DNA of 64,000 bases from Streptococcus mitis B6 (GCF_000027165.1 NC_013853.1:744001-808000), one strand, 5' to 3'. Positions 37,491-45,441 are shown, numbered from the stretch's first letter. The notes: generated by a model from the letters alone, not told the origin. A program made the numbers and translations.

Positions 37491-37651
37491 TTATAAAAAA
37501 TTTTTGGAAAATCTAGATACTGTATGAATCTCTATTTATTCTTAGACTGTTATAAAGTCTAAGAATAAGCTTTGTAGGTGTAGAAATTAATTTTTACAGA
37601 ACTAAATTATTCCCCTATTTAGAATCTATTAATTCATATTTTATAACTTAA

Positions 37652-37821
37652 TTAGTAGATATCGTTCTTAAAATCCTTGATGTTTCGCTTGGGAATGGGC
37701 TTGGGATTTAGGAGCCAAGCATCCAAATCTCGTTCAGGCGATATGAAAGGTTTGAGTTGATGGTCTTTATAAAATGTTTCTAATACTCTTCACGGATAGC
37801 CTCTTTCAAACTTTTATTTCC
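37652..37821 (-). pseudogene. frameshifted C-terminal remnant of an unknown gene
   Basis: On the minus strand a frame ending at 37652 reads VLETFYKDHQLKPFISPERD, then LDAWLLNPKPIPKRNIKDFK and NDIY. It is preceded in another frame by GNKSLKEAIREEY and a stop. Composition and hydrophilic ending look like genuine protein rather than noise. It lies between the XRE operon and rpsP in 650 bp of otherwise featureless sequence. The parent gene is not recognised. Confidence 0.4.
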
Positions 37822-37877
37822 TATTCTAACAAATTTCTAAATGATTTAAGAATTTTATAGTCTGTCAAGTTTTTTTC

Positions 37878-37905
37878 TTGACACCTGCCAGAAATCTGCT
37901 ATAAT
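37878..37905 (+). promoter_or_regulatory. rpsP promoter
   Basis: TTGACA (37878-37883), 16-nt spacer, TATAAT (37900-37905) preceded by TGC: consensus -35, consensus -10 and extended -10. It is the strongest promoter by eye in the window, as expected for a ribosomal gene. A leader of about 55 nt follows. Confidence 0.92.
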
Positions 37906-37969
37906 AGAACATGTGCTAAATAGCTCAGCTATTTCACCGAAATAAAAAATAAGAAAAGAGACTTTAAAA

Positions 37970-38242
37970 ATGGCAGTTAAAATCCGTTTGACTCGTATGG
38001 GTTCTAAGAAAAAACCTTTCTACCGTATCAACGTAGCAGATTCACGTTCACCACGTGACGGACGTTTCATCGAAACAGTTGGAACTTACAACCCACTTGT
38101 TGCTGAAAACCAAGTAACTTTGAAAGAAGACCGCGTTCTTGCATGGTTGGCTGATGGAGCTCAACCTTCAGATACAGTACGTAACATCCTTTCAAAAGAA
38201 GGCGTATTGAAAAAATTCCACGATTCTAAATTCTCAAAATAA
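37970..38242 (+). CDS. rpsP: 30S ribosomal protein S16
   Basis: A 90-aa ribosomal protein with the family opening [20 protein letters not shown] and [13 protein letters not shown], then GTYNPL. It binds 16S rRNA and is needed for small-subunit assembly. It starts the pair rpsP-khpA, the common Gram-positive arrangement that elsewhere continues with rimM-trmD; here two genes are interposed before rimM. The ribosome binding site is AGAAAAGAG. Confidence 0.97.
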   Translation: MAVKIRLTRMGSKKKPFYRINVADSRSPRDGRFIETVGTYNPLVAENQVTLKEDRVLAWLADGAQPSDTVRNILSKEGVLKKFHDSKFSK

Positions 38243-38261
38243 GTTTAAAGTAGGTTGACAG

Positions 38262-38501
38262 ATGGATACGATTGAAAATCTCATTATTGCGATTGTGAAA
38301 CCCTTGATTTCACAACCAGATACCTTAACTATCAAGATTGAAGATACACCAGAATTTTTGGAATATCATTTGGATCTTGATCAAAGCGATGTGGGTCGTG
38401 TAATCGGTCGTAAGGGTCGCACTATTTCTGCGATAAGAACGATTGTCTACTCTGTCCCAACTGAAGACAAAAAAGTAAGAATCGTTATTGACGAAAAATA
38501 A
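38262..38501 (+). CDS. khpA: KH-domain RNA-binding protein KhpA
   Basis: A 79-aa single KH domain with the GxxG loop in [19 protein letters not shown]. In pneumococcus KhpA pairs with KhpB/EloR and regulates cell elongation through RNA binding. It lies 19 nt after rpsP. Length and motif spacing are typical. The gene is followed at once by a terminator. Confidence 0.94.
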   Translation: MDTIENLIIAIVKPLISQPDTLTIKIEDTPEFLEYHLDLDQSDVGRVIGRKGRTISAIRTIVYSVPTEDKKVRIVIDEK

Positions 38502-38506
38502 GAAGG

Positions 38507-38530
38507 GCGGGACGGATGTCTCGCTTTTTT
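38507..38530 (+). terminator. terminator after khpA
   Basis: GCGGGAC, loop GGAT, GTCTCGC (one G-U pair) and six T residues, directly after the khpA stop and overlapping the ribosome binding region upstream of the MazG-like gene. It would limit read-through into that gene. Confidence 0.8.
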
Positions 38531-38545
38531 TGCAAGGAGCAGGAT

Positions 38546-38878
38546 ATGAAGGATTTAACGTTTAGACAATTACAAGACTACTTACTCGAACATTACCAGC
38601 AGTCTCGAACTGAGGAAGGTCTCTTTATGAAGTTAGTGGAGGAAGTCGGAGAAGTAGCTGAGGTTTTGAATGGTCGTTCTGGTAGAAAAGAGGGCGTTCA
38701 TAATTCTAACGAGGAACTAGCAAAAGAACTGGCTGATGTCATTCACTACACCGTCGCAATCGCAGCCATCAACCATATTGACCTTACCAAGACTATCTTT
38801 GAGAAAGACAAAACTGCAGCCATTAAGTACCAACATGAACGTGATTTGGAAGGATTTTTGAAGGGGGACGAGAGTTGA
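38546..38878 (+). CDS. MazG-like nucleotide pyrophosphohydrolase
   Basis: A 110-aa protein of the MazG-like/all-alpha NTP pyrophosphatase group. The start at 38546 has AAGGAGCAGGAT; the ORF from 38516 would begin inside the terminator. Metal-binding residues sit in KLVEEVGEVAEVLNG and ELAKELADVIHYTVAIA (the EExxE...ExxD pattern). Such enzymes clean non-canonical nucleotides or tune nucleotide pools. It has its own strong ribosome binding site but no obvious promoter after the terminator, so it may depend on read-through. Confidence 0.85.
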   Translation: MKDLTFRQLQDYLLEHYQQSRTEEGLFMKLVEEVGEVAEVLNGRSGRKEGVHNSNEELAKELADVIHYTVAIAAINHIDLTKTIFEKDKTAAIKYQHERDLEGFLKGDES

Positions 38879-38895
38879 TGTCCTCTTCCTCCAAC

Positions 38896-38940
38896 TTGAG
38901 AAAATCCTTGGAACGTGTTAAAATAAAGGATAAGGATTTT
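38896..38940 (+). promoter_or_regulatory. promoter of the hydrolase gene overlapped by an inverted repeat
   Basis: TTGAGA (38896-38901), a 17-nt spacer and TAAAAT (38919-38924) with TGT before it. A 9-bp inverted repeat AAAATCCTT (38901-38909) / AAGGATTTT (38932-38940) brackets the -10 box. As DNA it could be an operator; as RNA from upstream transcription it would be a terminator with a T-tail. Confidence 0.55.
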
Positions 38941-38975
38941 TAATAATTCATTATATAGAACGAGTGGATTTCTTT

Positions 38976-39764
38976 ATGAAGAGGATTGAAGTATCTACAG
39001 AAATTGGTAGTCTCTCTGTTACTTATCAAAAGCAAAAGAAAATGCTAGTTTGTTTAAGTGGCGCGGGTTTGCTACCAAGTTATGAAAATTTTTCACTTAT
39101 ACTTGAAAAACTTCCTCCTACAATTGGTTATTTGACAATTGATTTTCCGAACACAGGTAGGAGTCCGATTCATGACCAAGCTGGAAAAAATCTAGATAAT
39201 CTTGTAGATGCGGTTTATGAAGTACTTGAAGAATTAGGGATTTCTGAATATATACTTTGTGTACATAGTTTGAGTGGAATTTTAGCTTGTAAATTGCTCA
39301 AGAAACCAATTAAGTGTCAGGCTTTAGTAGCAATGGAACCGACAACTAAAAAAGTCATGTTTGCTGATTTTTCAGAAAATCCTTATCCAGAAATGGAAGA
39401 GCAGATGAGGCTGATTGACGAGTATGGTCCTGAACTTTATTTTAAGAACTTAGCTCAAGCAACATTTAGCCCTGAAACTAATAAAAAAATCTGGGAAATA
39501 ATGCAAGAAAAAGGTTCAGAGTTGGAAAATCAAGATTCAGGATTTCAGATATCTGGAGAGATTACTGAGGAAGATTTTGAGAATGTATCTATAGAATCTT
39601 ATATCCCTGTATTTATCTTTTGTCAGCCTTATAGAGCAAAAGAGTACAGAGAATCAGAATATTGGACTTCCAATACTAAACTCATTTTAGGAGGGAATCA
39701 CCATTATTTACAGTGGTCTGAATCCGAAAAAATTGCGACTATTATTCGAGAATTGTCAGAATAA
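38976..39764 (+). CDS. alpha/beta-fold hydrolase
   Basis: A 262-aa protein. The ATG at 38976 has a GAGTGGA box; the GTG at 38964 is possible but lacks one. The fold is visible from the nucleophile elbow LCVHSLSGILAC (a G-x-S-x-G variant with H-S-L-S-G), a preceding strand-rich region (IGYLTIDFPNTGRS), and a C-terminal LILGGNHHYLQW carrying the likely catalytic His. The substrate is unknown: possibly small esters or peptides. It lies between the MazG-like gene and rimM and is transcribed from its own promoter. Confidence 0.8.
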   Translation: MKRIEVSTEIGSLSVTYQKQKKMLVCLSGAGLLPSYENFSLILEKLPPTIGYLTIDFPNTGRSPIHDQAGKNLDNLVDAVYEVLEELGISEYILCVHSLSGILACKLLKKPIKCQALVAMEPTTKKVMFADFSENPYPEMEEQMRLIDEYGPELYFKNLAQATFSPETNKKIWEIMQEKGSELENQDSGFQISGEITEEDFENVSIESYIPVFIFCQPYRAKEYRESEYWTSNTKLILGGNHHYLQWSESEKIATIIRELSE

Positions 39765-39794
39765 GATGGAAAGAAGGAGACTATAGGAGACAAG

Positions 39795-40313
39795 ATGAAC
39801 TACTTTAATGTTGGGAAAATCGTCAATACGCAGGGATTGCAAGGTGAGATGCGAGTCTTGTCTGTGACAGATTTTGCAGAAGAACGGTTTAAAAAAGGGG
39901 CTGAGCTGGCCTTGTTTGATGAAAAAAATCAGTTTGTTCAAACAGTGACCATTGCTAGCCACCGTAAACAGAAGAACTTTGACATTATTAAATTCAAAGA
40001 TATGTACCATATCAATGCTATCGAAAAGTACAAGGGATACAGTCTCAAGGTTGCTGAGGAAGATTTGAATGACCTAGACGATGGTGAATTTTATTATCAC
40101 GAGATTATCGGTTTGGAAGTCTATGAGGGTGATAACTTGATTGGAACCATCAAGGAAATCTTGCAACCAGGTGCTAACGATGTCTGGGTTGTCAAGCGAA
40201 AAGGTAAACGTGACTTGCTCTTGCCTTATATCCCACCAGTGGTTCTCAATGTTGATATTCCAAATAACCGCGTCGATGTGGAAATCTTAGAAGGGTTAGA
40301 CGATGAAGATTGA
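39795..40313 (+). CDS. rimM: 16S rRNA processing protein
   Basis: A 172-aa two-domain protein with N-terminal [15 protein letters not shown] and the PRC-barrel with [21 protein letters not shown] at the end. RimM assists assembly of the 30S head around ribosomal proteins S19 and S13. It overlaps trmD by 11 nt, a conserved and probably coupled pair. The ribosome binding site (AGGAGACAAG) is directly upstream. Confidence 0.95.
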   Translation: MNYFNVGKIVNTQGLQGEMRVLSVTDFAEERFKKGAELALFDEKNQFVQTVTIASHRKQKNFDIIKFKDMYHINAIEKYKGYSLKVAEEDLNDLDDGEFYYHEIIGLEVYEGDNLIGTIKEILQPGANDVWVVKRKGKRDLLLPYIPPVVLNVDIPNNRVDVEILEGLDDED

Positions 40314-41022
40314 TATTTTAACCCTCTTTCCAGAGATGTTCTCTCCACTGGAGCACTCAATCGTCGGAAAGGCTCGAGAAAAAGGGCTCTTGGATATCCA
40401 GTATCATAATTTTCGAGAAAATGCTGAAAAGGCCCGCCATGTAGATGATGAGCCCTACGGAGGTGGTCAGGGGATGTTGCTCCGAGCTCAACCCATTTTC
40501 GATGCCTTTGATGCTATTGAAAAGAAAAATCCGCGCGTCATTCTCCTAGACCCAGCTGGCAAGCAGTTTGATCAGTCTTATGCTGAGGATTTGGCTCAAG
40601 AGGAAGAGCTAATCTTTATCTGTGGTCACTACGAGGGCTATGATGAGCGCATTAAGACCTTGGTGACAGATGAGATCTCCCTGGGCGACTATGTCTTGAC
40701 TGGTGGAGAATTGGCGGCTATGACCATGATTGATGCTACGGTACGCCTGATTCCAGAAGTGATTGGCAAGGAGTCTAGCCACCAAGATGATAGTTTTTCT
40801 TCAGGCCTTCTTGAATATCCTCAGTACACGCGTCCCTATGATTATCGAGGAATGGTCGTGCCAGATGTATTGATGAGCGGGCACCATGAAAAGATTCGTC
40901 AGTGGCGATTGTATGAGAGTTTGAAGAAAACCTATGAACGCAGACCGGATTTGCTTGAACATTATCAACTGACAGCAGAAGAAGAAAAAATGCTGGCAGA
41001 AATCAAAGAAAACAAAGAATAA
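40303..41022 (+). CDS. trmD: tRNA (guanine-37-N1)-methyltransferase
   Basis: A 239-aa SPOUT-class methyltransferase that prevents frameshifting by methylating G37. Conserved parts include [41 protein letters not shown] and [13 protein letters not shown], which form the trefoil knot and S-adenosylmethionine pocket. Length is usual. It starts inside rimM. Confidence 0.96.
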   Translation: MKIDILTLFPEMFSPLEHSIVGKAREKGLLDIQYHNFRENAEKARHVDDEPYGGGQGMLLRAQPIFDAFDAIEKKNPRVILLDPAGKQFDQSYAEDLAQEEELIFICGHYEGYDERIKTLVTDEISLGDYVLTGGELAAMTMIDATVRLIPEVIGKESSHQDDSFSSGLLEYPQYTRPYDYRGMVVPDVLMSGHHEKIRQWRLYESLKKTYERRPDLLEHYQLTAEEEKMLAEIKENKE

Positions 41023-41033
41023 AGGAGAAACCT

Positions 41034-41372
41034 ATGCAAGTAATCAAACGTGATGGAGAAATTGCTGAATTTAATCCAGATAAGATTTACCAAGCTATCT
41101 TAAAGGCAGCCCAGACTGTCTATGTATTGACAGATGATTTGCGTCAAAACCTTGCACAAGTCACTAAGAAAGTGGTTTTGGATTTGGAAGAAGCCAAGGT
41201 GGAACGTGCTACCATCAGCATGATTCAGTCTTTGGTTGAACATCGTTTACTGGGAGCAGGTTACATTACCATCGCAGAACACTACATTTCCTATCGTCTA
41301 CAACGTGACTTGGAAAGAAGTGGTTATGGAGATCATATCGCGGTTCATTTACATTTTGAACAAGTTCGCTAA
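41034..41372 (+). CDS. ATP-cone domain protein
   Basis: A 112-aa protein made mostly of one ATP-cone domain (residues 1-90): VIKRDGEIAEFNPDKIYQAI, then KKVVLDLEEA and RATISMIQSLVEHRLLGAG. ATP cones bind (d)ATP and occur in NrdR and in ribonucleotide reductases; here there is no zinc-ribbon or reductase domain. The function is unknown; a nucleotide-sensing accessory role is possible. It follows trmD by 11 nt with AAGGAG and may be co-transcribed. Confidence 0.8.
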   Translation: MQVIKRDGEIAEFNPDKIYQAILKAAQTVYVLTDDLRQNLAQVTKKVVLDLEEAKVERATISMIQSLVEHRLLGAGYITIAEHYISYRLQRDLERSGYGDHIAVHLHFEQVR

Positions 41373-41377
41373 GAAAA

Positions 41378-41413
41378 AAGAGTGGGATGAAGCAACTACA
41401 TCTCACTCTTTCT
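41378..41413. terminator. bidirectional terminator between ATP-cone gene and minus-strand gene
   Basis: Arms AAGAGTGGGATG (41378-41389) and CATCTCACTCTT (41399-41410) with one G-U pair and a 9-nt loop. A-rich on the left and T-rich on the right, so it can stop transcripts from both directions. Confidence 0.8.
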
Positions 41414-41723
41414 TAAATCTATTTTTTTGGGCTGTTTGGACGGTTGAAGGGACAAATCGTAGACGTTGAATATCGCTTATGCGAATAATACGGGTCACAT
41501 TTTTAGCAAAATTTTTCACGATAATTTGCTGGCGCTGCTGATCGTATTTGATGATGTCACCTGTAAAACTTGTCTCAGACAAGATAAGGTGAACAGCAGT
41601 TTGTTTCTGGATAGCCTCTTCAATAGTAGCTGTAAGGGAGTTGCTTTCAGTCTGGTCAGGTTGGTCATGTCCATTTAAAAAGTCATGTATTTTATCTAGA
41701 ACTTGCTGGAATTTATATCTCAT
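41403..41723 (-). CDS. conserved hypothetical protein (weak YolD-like character)
   Basis: A 106-aa soluble protein. The C-terminal half (GDIIKYDQQRQQIIVKNF, then RIIRISDIQRLRFVPS) has the strand pattern seen in YolD-like small proteins that accompany Y-family polymerases, but the similarity is weak and could be chance. The first half is helical. It is convergent with the ATP-cone gene and its stop lies inside their shared terminator. The ribosome binding site GGGAGG is strong, supporting a real gene. Confidence 0.65.
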   Translation of the reverse strand: MRYKFQQVLDKIHDFLNGHDQPDQTESNSLTATIEEAIQKQTAVHLILSETSFTGDIIKYDQQRQQIIVKNFAKNVTRIIRISDIQRLRFVPSTVQTAQKNRFKKE

Positions 41724-41820
41724 AGTGGCCTCCCTTCTTTTATACCATATTATATAAAATTTTCCTAAAATCTACAAGATTTTACGAATAAACTAATGAA
41801 AGCTAAAAAAGGAGAAGAAA

Positions 41821-42035
41821 ATGGCAGAATTTACATTTGAAATTGAAGAGCACCTGTTGACTCTTTCTGAAAACGAAAAAGGTTGGACCAAGGAGATCAA
41901 CCGTGTAGCTTTAATGGTGCTCCTGCAAAGTTTGATATTCGTGCTTGGAGCCCAGATCATACTAAAATGGGCAAAGGGATTACTCTTTCCAATGAAGAAT
42001 TTCAAACAATGGTGGATGCCTTTAAAGGTAACTAA
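41821..42035 (+). pseudogene. frameshifted YdbC/PC4-like DNA-binding protein gene
   Basis: The N-terminal frame (MAEFTFEIEEHLLTLSENEK, GWTKEINRV) is the opening of the streptococcal YdbC-like protein, a PC4-fold single-strand-binding family. After codon 29 the matching sequence continues in another frame: NGAPAKFDIRAWSPDHTKMG, then KGITLSNEEFQTMVDAFKGN and stop at 42033-42035. One base is missing around GTAGCTTTAATGG (41909-41921). In the original frame translation runs to 42048 with an unrelated basic tail. The ribosome binding site (AAAGGAGAAG) is intact, so the loss is recent or a sequencing error. Confidence 0.85.
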
Positions 42036-42088
42036 GTTTTCAAAATGAAAGAAAAGGATATTGAGTTATGACAACTCGATATCCTTTT

Positions 42089-42625
42089 TTAGTTAGCAAA
42101 GTAAGCTTGATTTTTAAGTCGTTGAAGTAGGGGACGACTAATAAAACTAATAGCCAGAAGTTTACCAAGGTCTGGAATGATAAAGGGAATGACCCCCACA
42201 ACAAGAGCTTTTTCAAATGCCATTCCAGCAAGAAAATGTAAGCTGAGAATCCCGCCGACAAAGACAAGGGCATCACCCAAGAGGTTTGCAAGAAAAATCT
42301 TGACAATACCACTCTTGCTGTTGGTTAGAGAGGAAGTCAGTCCAGAGTAAACGAGATAAAACCAAAGATAGCCTGCAGTGGGGCCAACTAAGGCTTGAAA
42401 ACCAGCTCCACCTCCTGCAAAGACAGGAAGACCGATAGCACCTAGAAGAAGATAGAGTCCAACAGAAAGTACAGCCTCTCTCGGTCTGAAGACAGTAGCA
42501 ATCAAGCCGATTGCAAAGTTTTGCAGAGTGAAGGGGACGGGTCCAATTGGAAGACTGATTTGTGCCAAAACAGCAATGAGAGCAGCCCCAATAGCAGGGG
42601 TAGCATAAACGTGAGCTTTTTTCAA
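42089..42625 (-). CDS. bioY: biotin ECF transporter substrate-binding S component
   Basis: A 178-aa membrane protein with about six helices and the BioY pattern: AQISLPIGPVPFTLQNFAIG, RPREAVLSVGLYLLLGAIGLP and GPTAGYLWF. It captures biotin for uptake with the EcfAA'T module encoded elsewhere. The start is a TTG at 42625 with AGAGG 9 nt upstream. Promoter and a candidate BirA-type operator lie directly before it. Biotin must be imported because no biotin biosynthesis genes are seen here. Confidence 0.94.
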   Translation of the reverse strand: MKKAHVYATPAIGAALIAVLAQISLPIGPVPFTLQNFAIGLIATVFRPREAVLSVGLYLLLGAIGLPVFAGGGAGFQALVGPTAGYLWFYLVYSGLTSSLTNSKSGIVKIFLANLLGDALVFVGGILSLHFLAGMAFEKALVVGVIPFIIPDLGKLLAISFISRPLLQRLKNQAYFAN

Positions 42626-42686
42626 AATAGTTAACCTCTTTTATAATGTATAGTAACTATTATACTCATAGAGGAGTCATTGTCAA
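42626..42686 (-). promoter_or_regulatory. bioY promoter with candidate biotin operator
   Basis: On the minus strand TTGACA (42686-42681), a 16-nt spacer and TATAAT (42664-42659). Overlapping the -10 and reaching the start codon is an interrupted inverted repeat, AATAGTTAA (42626-42634) and GTAACTATT (42653-42661), 8 of 9 matching, spaced by 18 nt. BirA operators have this kind of TAGTTAAC arms with a long spacer. Assignment to BirA is inference. Confidence 0.6.
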
Positions 42687-42827
42687 CAAATTTTTAAAAA
42701 CAAGGTAACAAAAAACTGTAACGGCCGATTTGATTCACAAGAGAAGTTGGATAATTGTTTTTTATCGATTTGTAAATCGCCTTTATAGATAATCCCATTT
42801 TATCAATAAAAAATATACTATAAATAC

Positions 42828-42856
42828 TTGACAAACTAAAAAATAAGCGCTATAAT
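42828..42856 (+). promoter_or_regulatory. bacteriocin-locus promoter
   Basis: TTGACA (42828-42833), 17-nt spacer and TATAAT (42851-42856): a full consensus promoter. It should start transcription near 42863, giving a leader of about 190 nt before the bacteriocin ATG that contains a 13-codon ORF. Confidence 0.92.
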
Positions 42857-42861
42857 AACAG

Positions 42862-42876
42862 ATGTAAACGGATACA
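42862..42876 (+). promoter_or_regulatory. cre-like site at the bacteriocin transcription start
   Basis: ATGTAAACGGATACA fits the degenerate cre consensus WTGNAANCGNWNNCW at every position, six bases after the -10 box. CcpA bound here would block initiation, tying bacteriocin production to carbon supply. Confidence 0.55.
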
Positions 42877-42911
42877 TTTAGATATGTTCAATTTTAAAAG
42901 GAGGGGTAGTT

Positions 42912-42953
42912 ATGAGATATTTTAACGACTCTAGATACCATAACGGTGATTAA
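42912..42953 (+). CDS. 13-codon leader ORF upstream of the bacteriocin gene
   Basis: ATG at 42912 is preceded by AAAAGGAGGGG, one of the best ribosome binding sites in the window, and is followed by 12 codons (RYFNDSRYHNGD) and TAA. The peptide is polar, not hydrophobic, so it does not resemble a typical secreted pheromone. Between its stop and the bacteriocin ATG lie a perfect 7-bp hairpin (CATATTA 42973-42979 / TAATATG 42983-42989), a GGAGGGAC sequence and a second GGGAC. It could be an attenuation or coupling leader, or a relic of a lost gene. A translated product is not proven. Confidence 0.5.
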   Translation: MRYFNDSRYHNGD

Positions 42954-43052
42954 AACCTAAATATAATCAATTCATATTAAAGTAATATGGAGGGACTAAA
43001 AAGGGACTATTATTTAATCTTCATCAAATATTTAAATTCAAGGAGAAGTAAA

Positions 43053-43392
43053 ATGAAAAAAAAGAATTAGTAAGAAAGCATCTGTTTTTCTAGTTGCAAG
43101 TTTTTTCAGTTTTGGATTTGCTACTGTAGCTAGTGTTGTTAGTGCAACTACAGCACACCCTGCTCCAAGTCCCATTATTGATGTATGGGAATATGGTGTA
43201 AATGATAACTATGGTTATTCGAATTACTTTGTTAGTTCTCCAAATAATATTGGATCAAAATCTTCAGTAACGAATTTTTGGGGAACAGTTAAAGCTCAGG
43301 ATAAAAAAGATTATGGATGGGCATATTCAAGTGCAACAAAATCTTGGAACGATGTTCGCTTAAATGCATATTGGGATTATTATAGATTTTAA
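43053..43392 (+). pseudogene. lactococcin-972-family (streptococcin-like) bacteriocin gene, frame broken by an 8-A tract
   Basis: Frame 43063-43392 encodes a full precursor (about 112 aa if joined to MKK). It has a Sec signal with ISKKASVFLVASFFSFGFA and a cleavage site near VVSA, and a mature part with WEYGVNDNYGYSNY, then SSVTNFWGTVKAQ, GWAYSSATKSW and the ending LNAYWDYYRF. The YSNY, [ST]V.N..G, WA.A and final aromatic-rich end match lactococcin 972. The ATG at 43053 has a good ribosome binding site (AAGGAG), but the run after it has 8 A residues (43056-43063): MKKKN then TAG. Seven A residues would join the frames. Whether this is mutation, phase switch or slippage site is open. Confidence 0.82.
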
Positions 43393-43410
43393 AAAATAAT
43401 TTATGAAAAC

Positions 43411-43441
43411 AAGAGACCCAATTATAAAATAGGGTCTTTTG
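43411..43441 (+). terminator. hairpin between bacteriocin and transporter genes
   Basis: Arms AAGAGACCC (43411-43419) and GGGTCTTTT (43432-43440), nine pairs with one G-U, and a 12-nt AT loop, ending in T residues. It probably attenuates transcription so that more bacteriocin than transporter mRNA is made. Confidence 0.65.
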
Positions 43442-43458
43442 TAATATGGTAATTGCTT

Positions 43459-45441
43459 ATGAAATTAAAATTATGTATCATTGGATTCTTCTTTTGTTTG
43501 ATTGCTACAATTGGTCTGGTCACTATTAGTGATACCGAAATCCCCATACCTTTACCAATTGATGGTGCTTTTTCTATCCAAGGAAAAAGTAATCTTTCTA
43601 ATAATGAAATATACGAAATGGTTCGTGACTTATCAAAAACGGAAAAGGTTACCATTTACAAGCCAATCGTTCAGAGTTCGGGTCAGTTGAAGTATGTAAA
43701 TTTTGATGATGTAAATAATGAACAATTAAAGTCAGCACCAATAGTAGGGATGTATTACACACTTGGGAAAATGGATGTAGACAGTTTGAAACCACTTACG
43801 ATGACTGGACTACAAACAGTATATATGGCTTATCCTTGGTATATAGGAGGAATATTACAATTTACTGGAACTTTAAGAATACTGTTAATGGGTTCCATTT
43901 ACTTAACTTTATTAGTTGTTTTATTTGTTGTTAGGACGAGGCAGATCAAAGAAGGAGTGATACGACGTTCTTTGGGCTTGCCTGTATACGACCTTAGAAG
44001 AGAGTATGGCATTTCTCTTATTTTTGAACTGATTATGATGGCTTTATTGATGATTTCTTACAGTTCTTTTTTGGGTAATGGTTTCTTCACCTATAGTTCT
44101 AAGTTATTTTTCTCTCTGCTTTTAACGAATTTTATACTATTTCAAATCATTGATCTTATTACTTTTGTTTTATTTTGGTTGACGATTCAGATTGAAAAGC
44201 CCATTGAAATTATCAAAAACAAGGCAAAAAACAAGCTTATTTTTGTCGTATGGCTTGCTATTATTTCGCTTATCATCCTTGTCTCAGGAATTTTTTTACA
44301 AGAAACAAAGAGTAGTCAATCTAGTATTAACATACAGATACAGAATTTAGTACCATGGGACACAGTAAAAGACTGGAGAAGGATTGAATTCCTTGGAATT
44401 GAAAGTAACTCTGCTAAAAATGGAGAAGTTAGTGATTCAGATGGTAAGTATCTACAGATAGTTGCTGCCTTAAAAAACTTAGATTTTTTATATATAGAAC
44501 GATCTTTGGCATATGTTCCAGATTTCATGAAAACTTCGCATGTTATAGAAAATTTTTCTAAACAATTAGAAAATGACGGGATAACGAATCCAGAAATAAA
44601 TAAAGAGTTGATTTATATCAATCAAACAGGTGCTAACTTACAAAATAAAGTGAATGGAACAAACTATCATCTTTTAGATAATAAGATAGCAACCATCTAT
44701 ATTCCTGAGAAGTGGAAAGAAAACCAGAAATCTATTGAGAATACAGTTGTAGCAGAACAATTTATTGGAACAAATTATACAAAAGAACAGCTTGCAGTAC
44801 AAATAATTCCTGATGGGGAAAAAATTTTTTATTTTAATGAGGATGCTGATAATAATCTTAAAATGAAAGATATTTTACCGCTGGCAAATGTAGCAGATAG
44901 CAAAGATAATATAGTTGTTGTGTTAGATACGGACAAAATGATGGAAAATAATAAGTTTTCTTTGGCTAGTAACATACTATATAAATCTCTTTTTAGTCCT
45001 GAAGCGGTAAAAAAAATAAATGAGATGACTGTCCCGTTGAATTTCTCAATGAATCCAGTAGATGTTTACCAAATTGTGAAATTAAAGATCCAATCCTTAG
45101 AGCACCAAATTCTACTATCACAAATCTTGCAGAAGATAATTTACAGTATTGTCTTTATACTCATTTATCAATATGTCCAACTTTTTATTACTCTAAAACA
45201 GAATGAATATGTGAAAAAAATCATTTTGGGTCTGTCAAAAACATATATAGCAATTTCAAGTCTCAAATATTTTATGATGACTATTACAATGGTTATTCTA
45301 TTTACATTTCTTATGACAGGGCAAATAGAGTTGTTATATATTGGAGCGGCTTCTCTGCTAGTTTTGATGTTGTCAATCATAATGAGTTTTAGGAAATTAT
45401 CTGAAAGCTACACTAAAATTTTAAAAGGAGATGAATCATGA
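43459..45441 (+). CDS. bacteriocin-associated integral membrane protein (DUF1430-type, lactococcin-972 group)
   Basis: A 660-aa protein with an N-terminal signal/anchor helix, about three further helices around 130-290, a large extracellular part (about 290-545) and C-terminal helices (about 555-645). This layout, and direct coupling to a small ABC ATPase, match the membrane proteins always found beside lactococcin-972-type genes, thought to give immunity and/or export. The ATG at 43459 was chosen; a TTG at 43453 is possible and neither has a strong ribosome binding site, which, with the upstream hairpin, suggests low expression. It overlaps the ATPase by 4 nt. The frame is intact, unlike the bacteriocin gene. 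Confidence 0.88.
   Translation: MKLKLCIIGFFFCLIATIGLVTISDTEIPIPLPIDGAFSIQGKSNLSNNEIYEMVRDLSKTEKVTIYKPIVQSSGQLKYVNFDDVNNEQLKSAPIVGMYYTLGKMDVDSLKPLTMTGLQTVYMAYPWYIGGILQFTGTLRILLMGSIYLTLLVVLFVVRTRQIKEGVIRRSLGLPVYDLRREYGISLIFELIMMALLMISYSSFLGNGFFTYSSKLFFSLLLTNFILFQIIDLITFVLFWLTIQIEKPIEIIKNKAKNKLIFVVWLAIISLIILVSGIFLQETKSSQSSINIQIQNLVPWDTVKDWRRIEFLGIESNSAKNGEVSDSDGKYLQIVAALKNLDFLYIERSLAYVPDFMKTSHVIENFSKQLENDGITNPEINKELIYINQTGANLQNKVNGTNYHLLDNKIATIYIPEKWKENQKSIENTVVAEQFIGTNYTKEQLAVQIIPDGEKIFYFNEDADNNLKMKDILPLANVADSKDNIVVVLDTDKMMENNKFSLASNILYKSLFSPEAVKKINEMTVPLNFSMNPVDVYQIVKLKIQSLEHQILLSQILQKIIYSIVFILIYQYVQLFITLKQNEYVKKIILGLSKTYIAISSLKYFMMTITMVILFTFLMTGQIELLYIGAASLLVLMLSIIMSFRKLSESYTKILKGDES

Noticed and set aside
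42987..43070. ATG at 42987 in frame with the bacteriocin ATG, giving a 27-codon ORF
   Set aside because: There is no ribosome binding site before it and it leads to the same early stop, so it does not restore the toxin frame.
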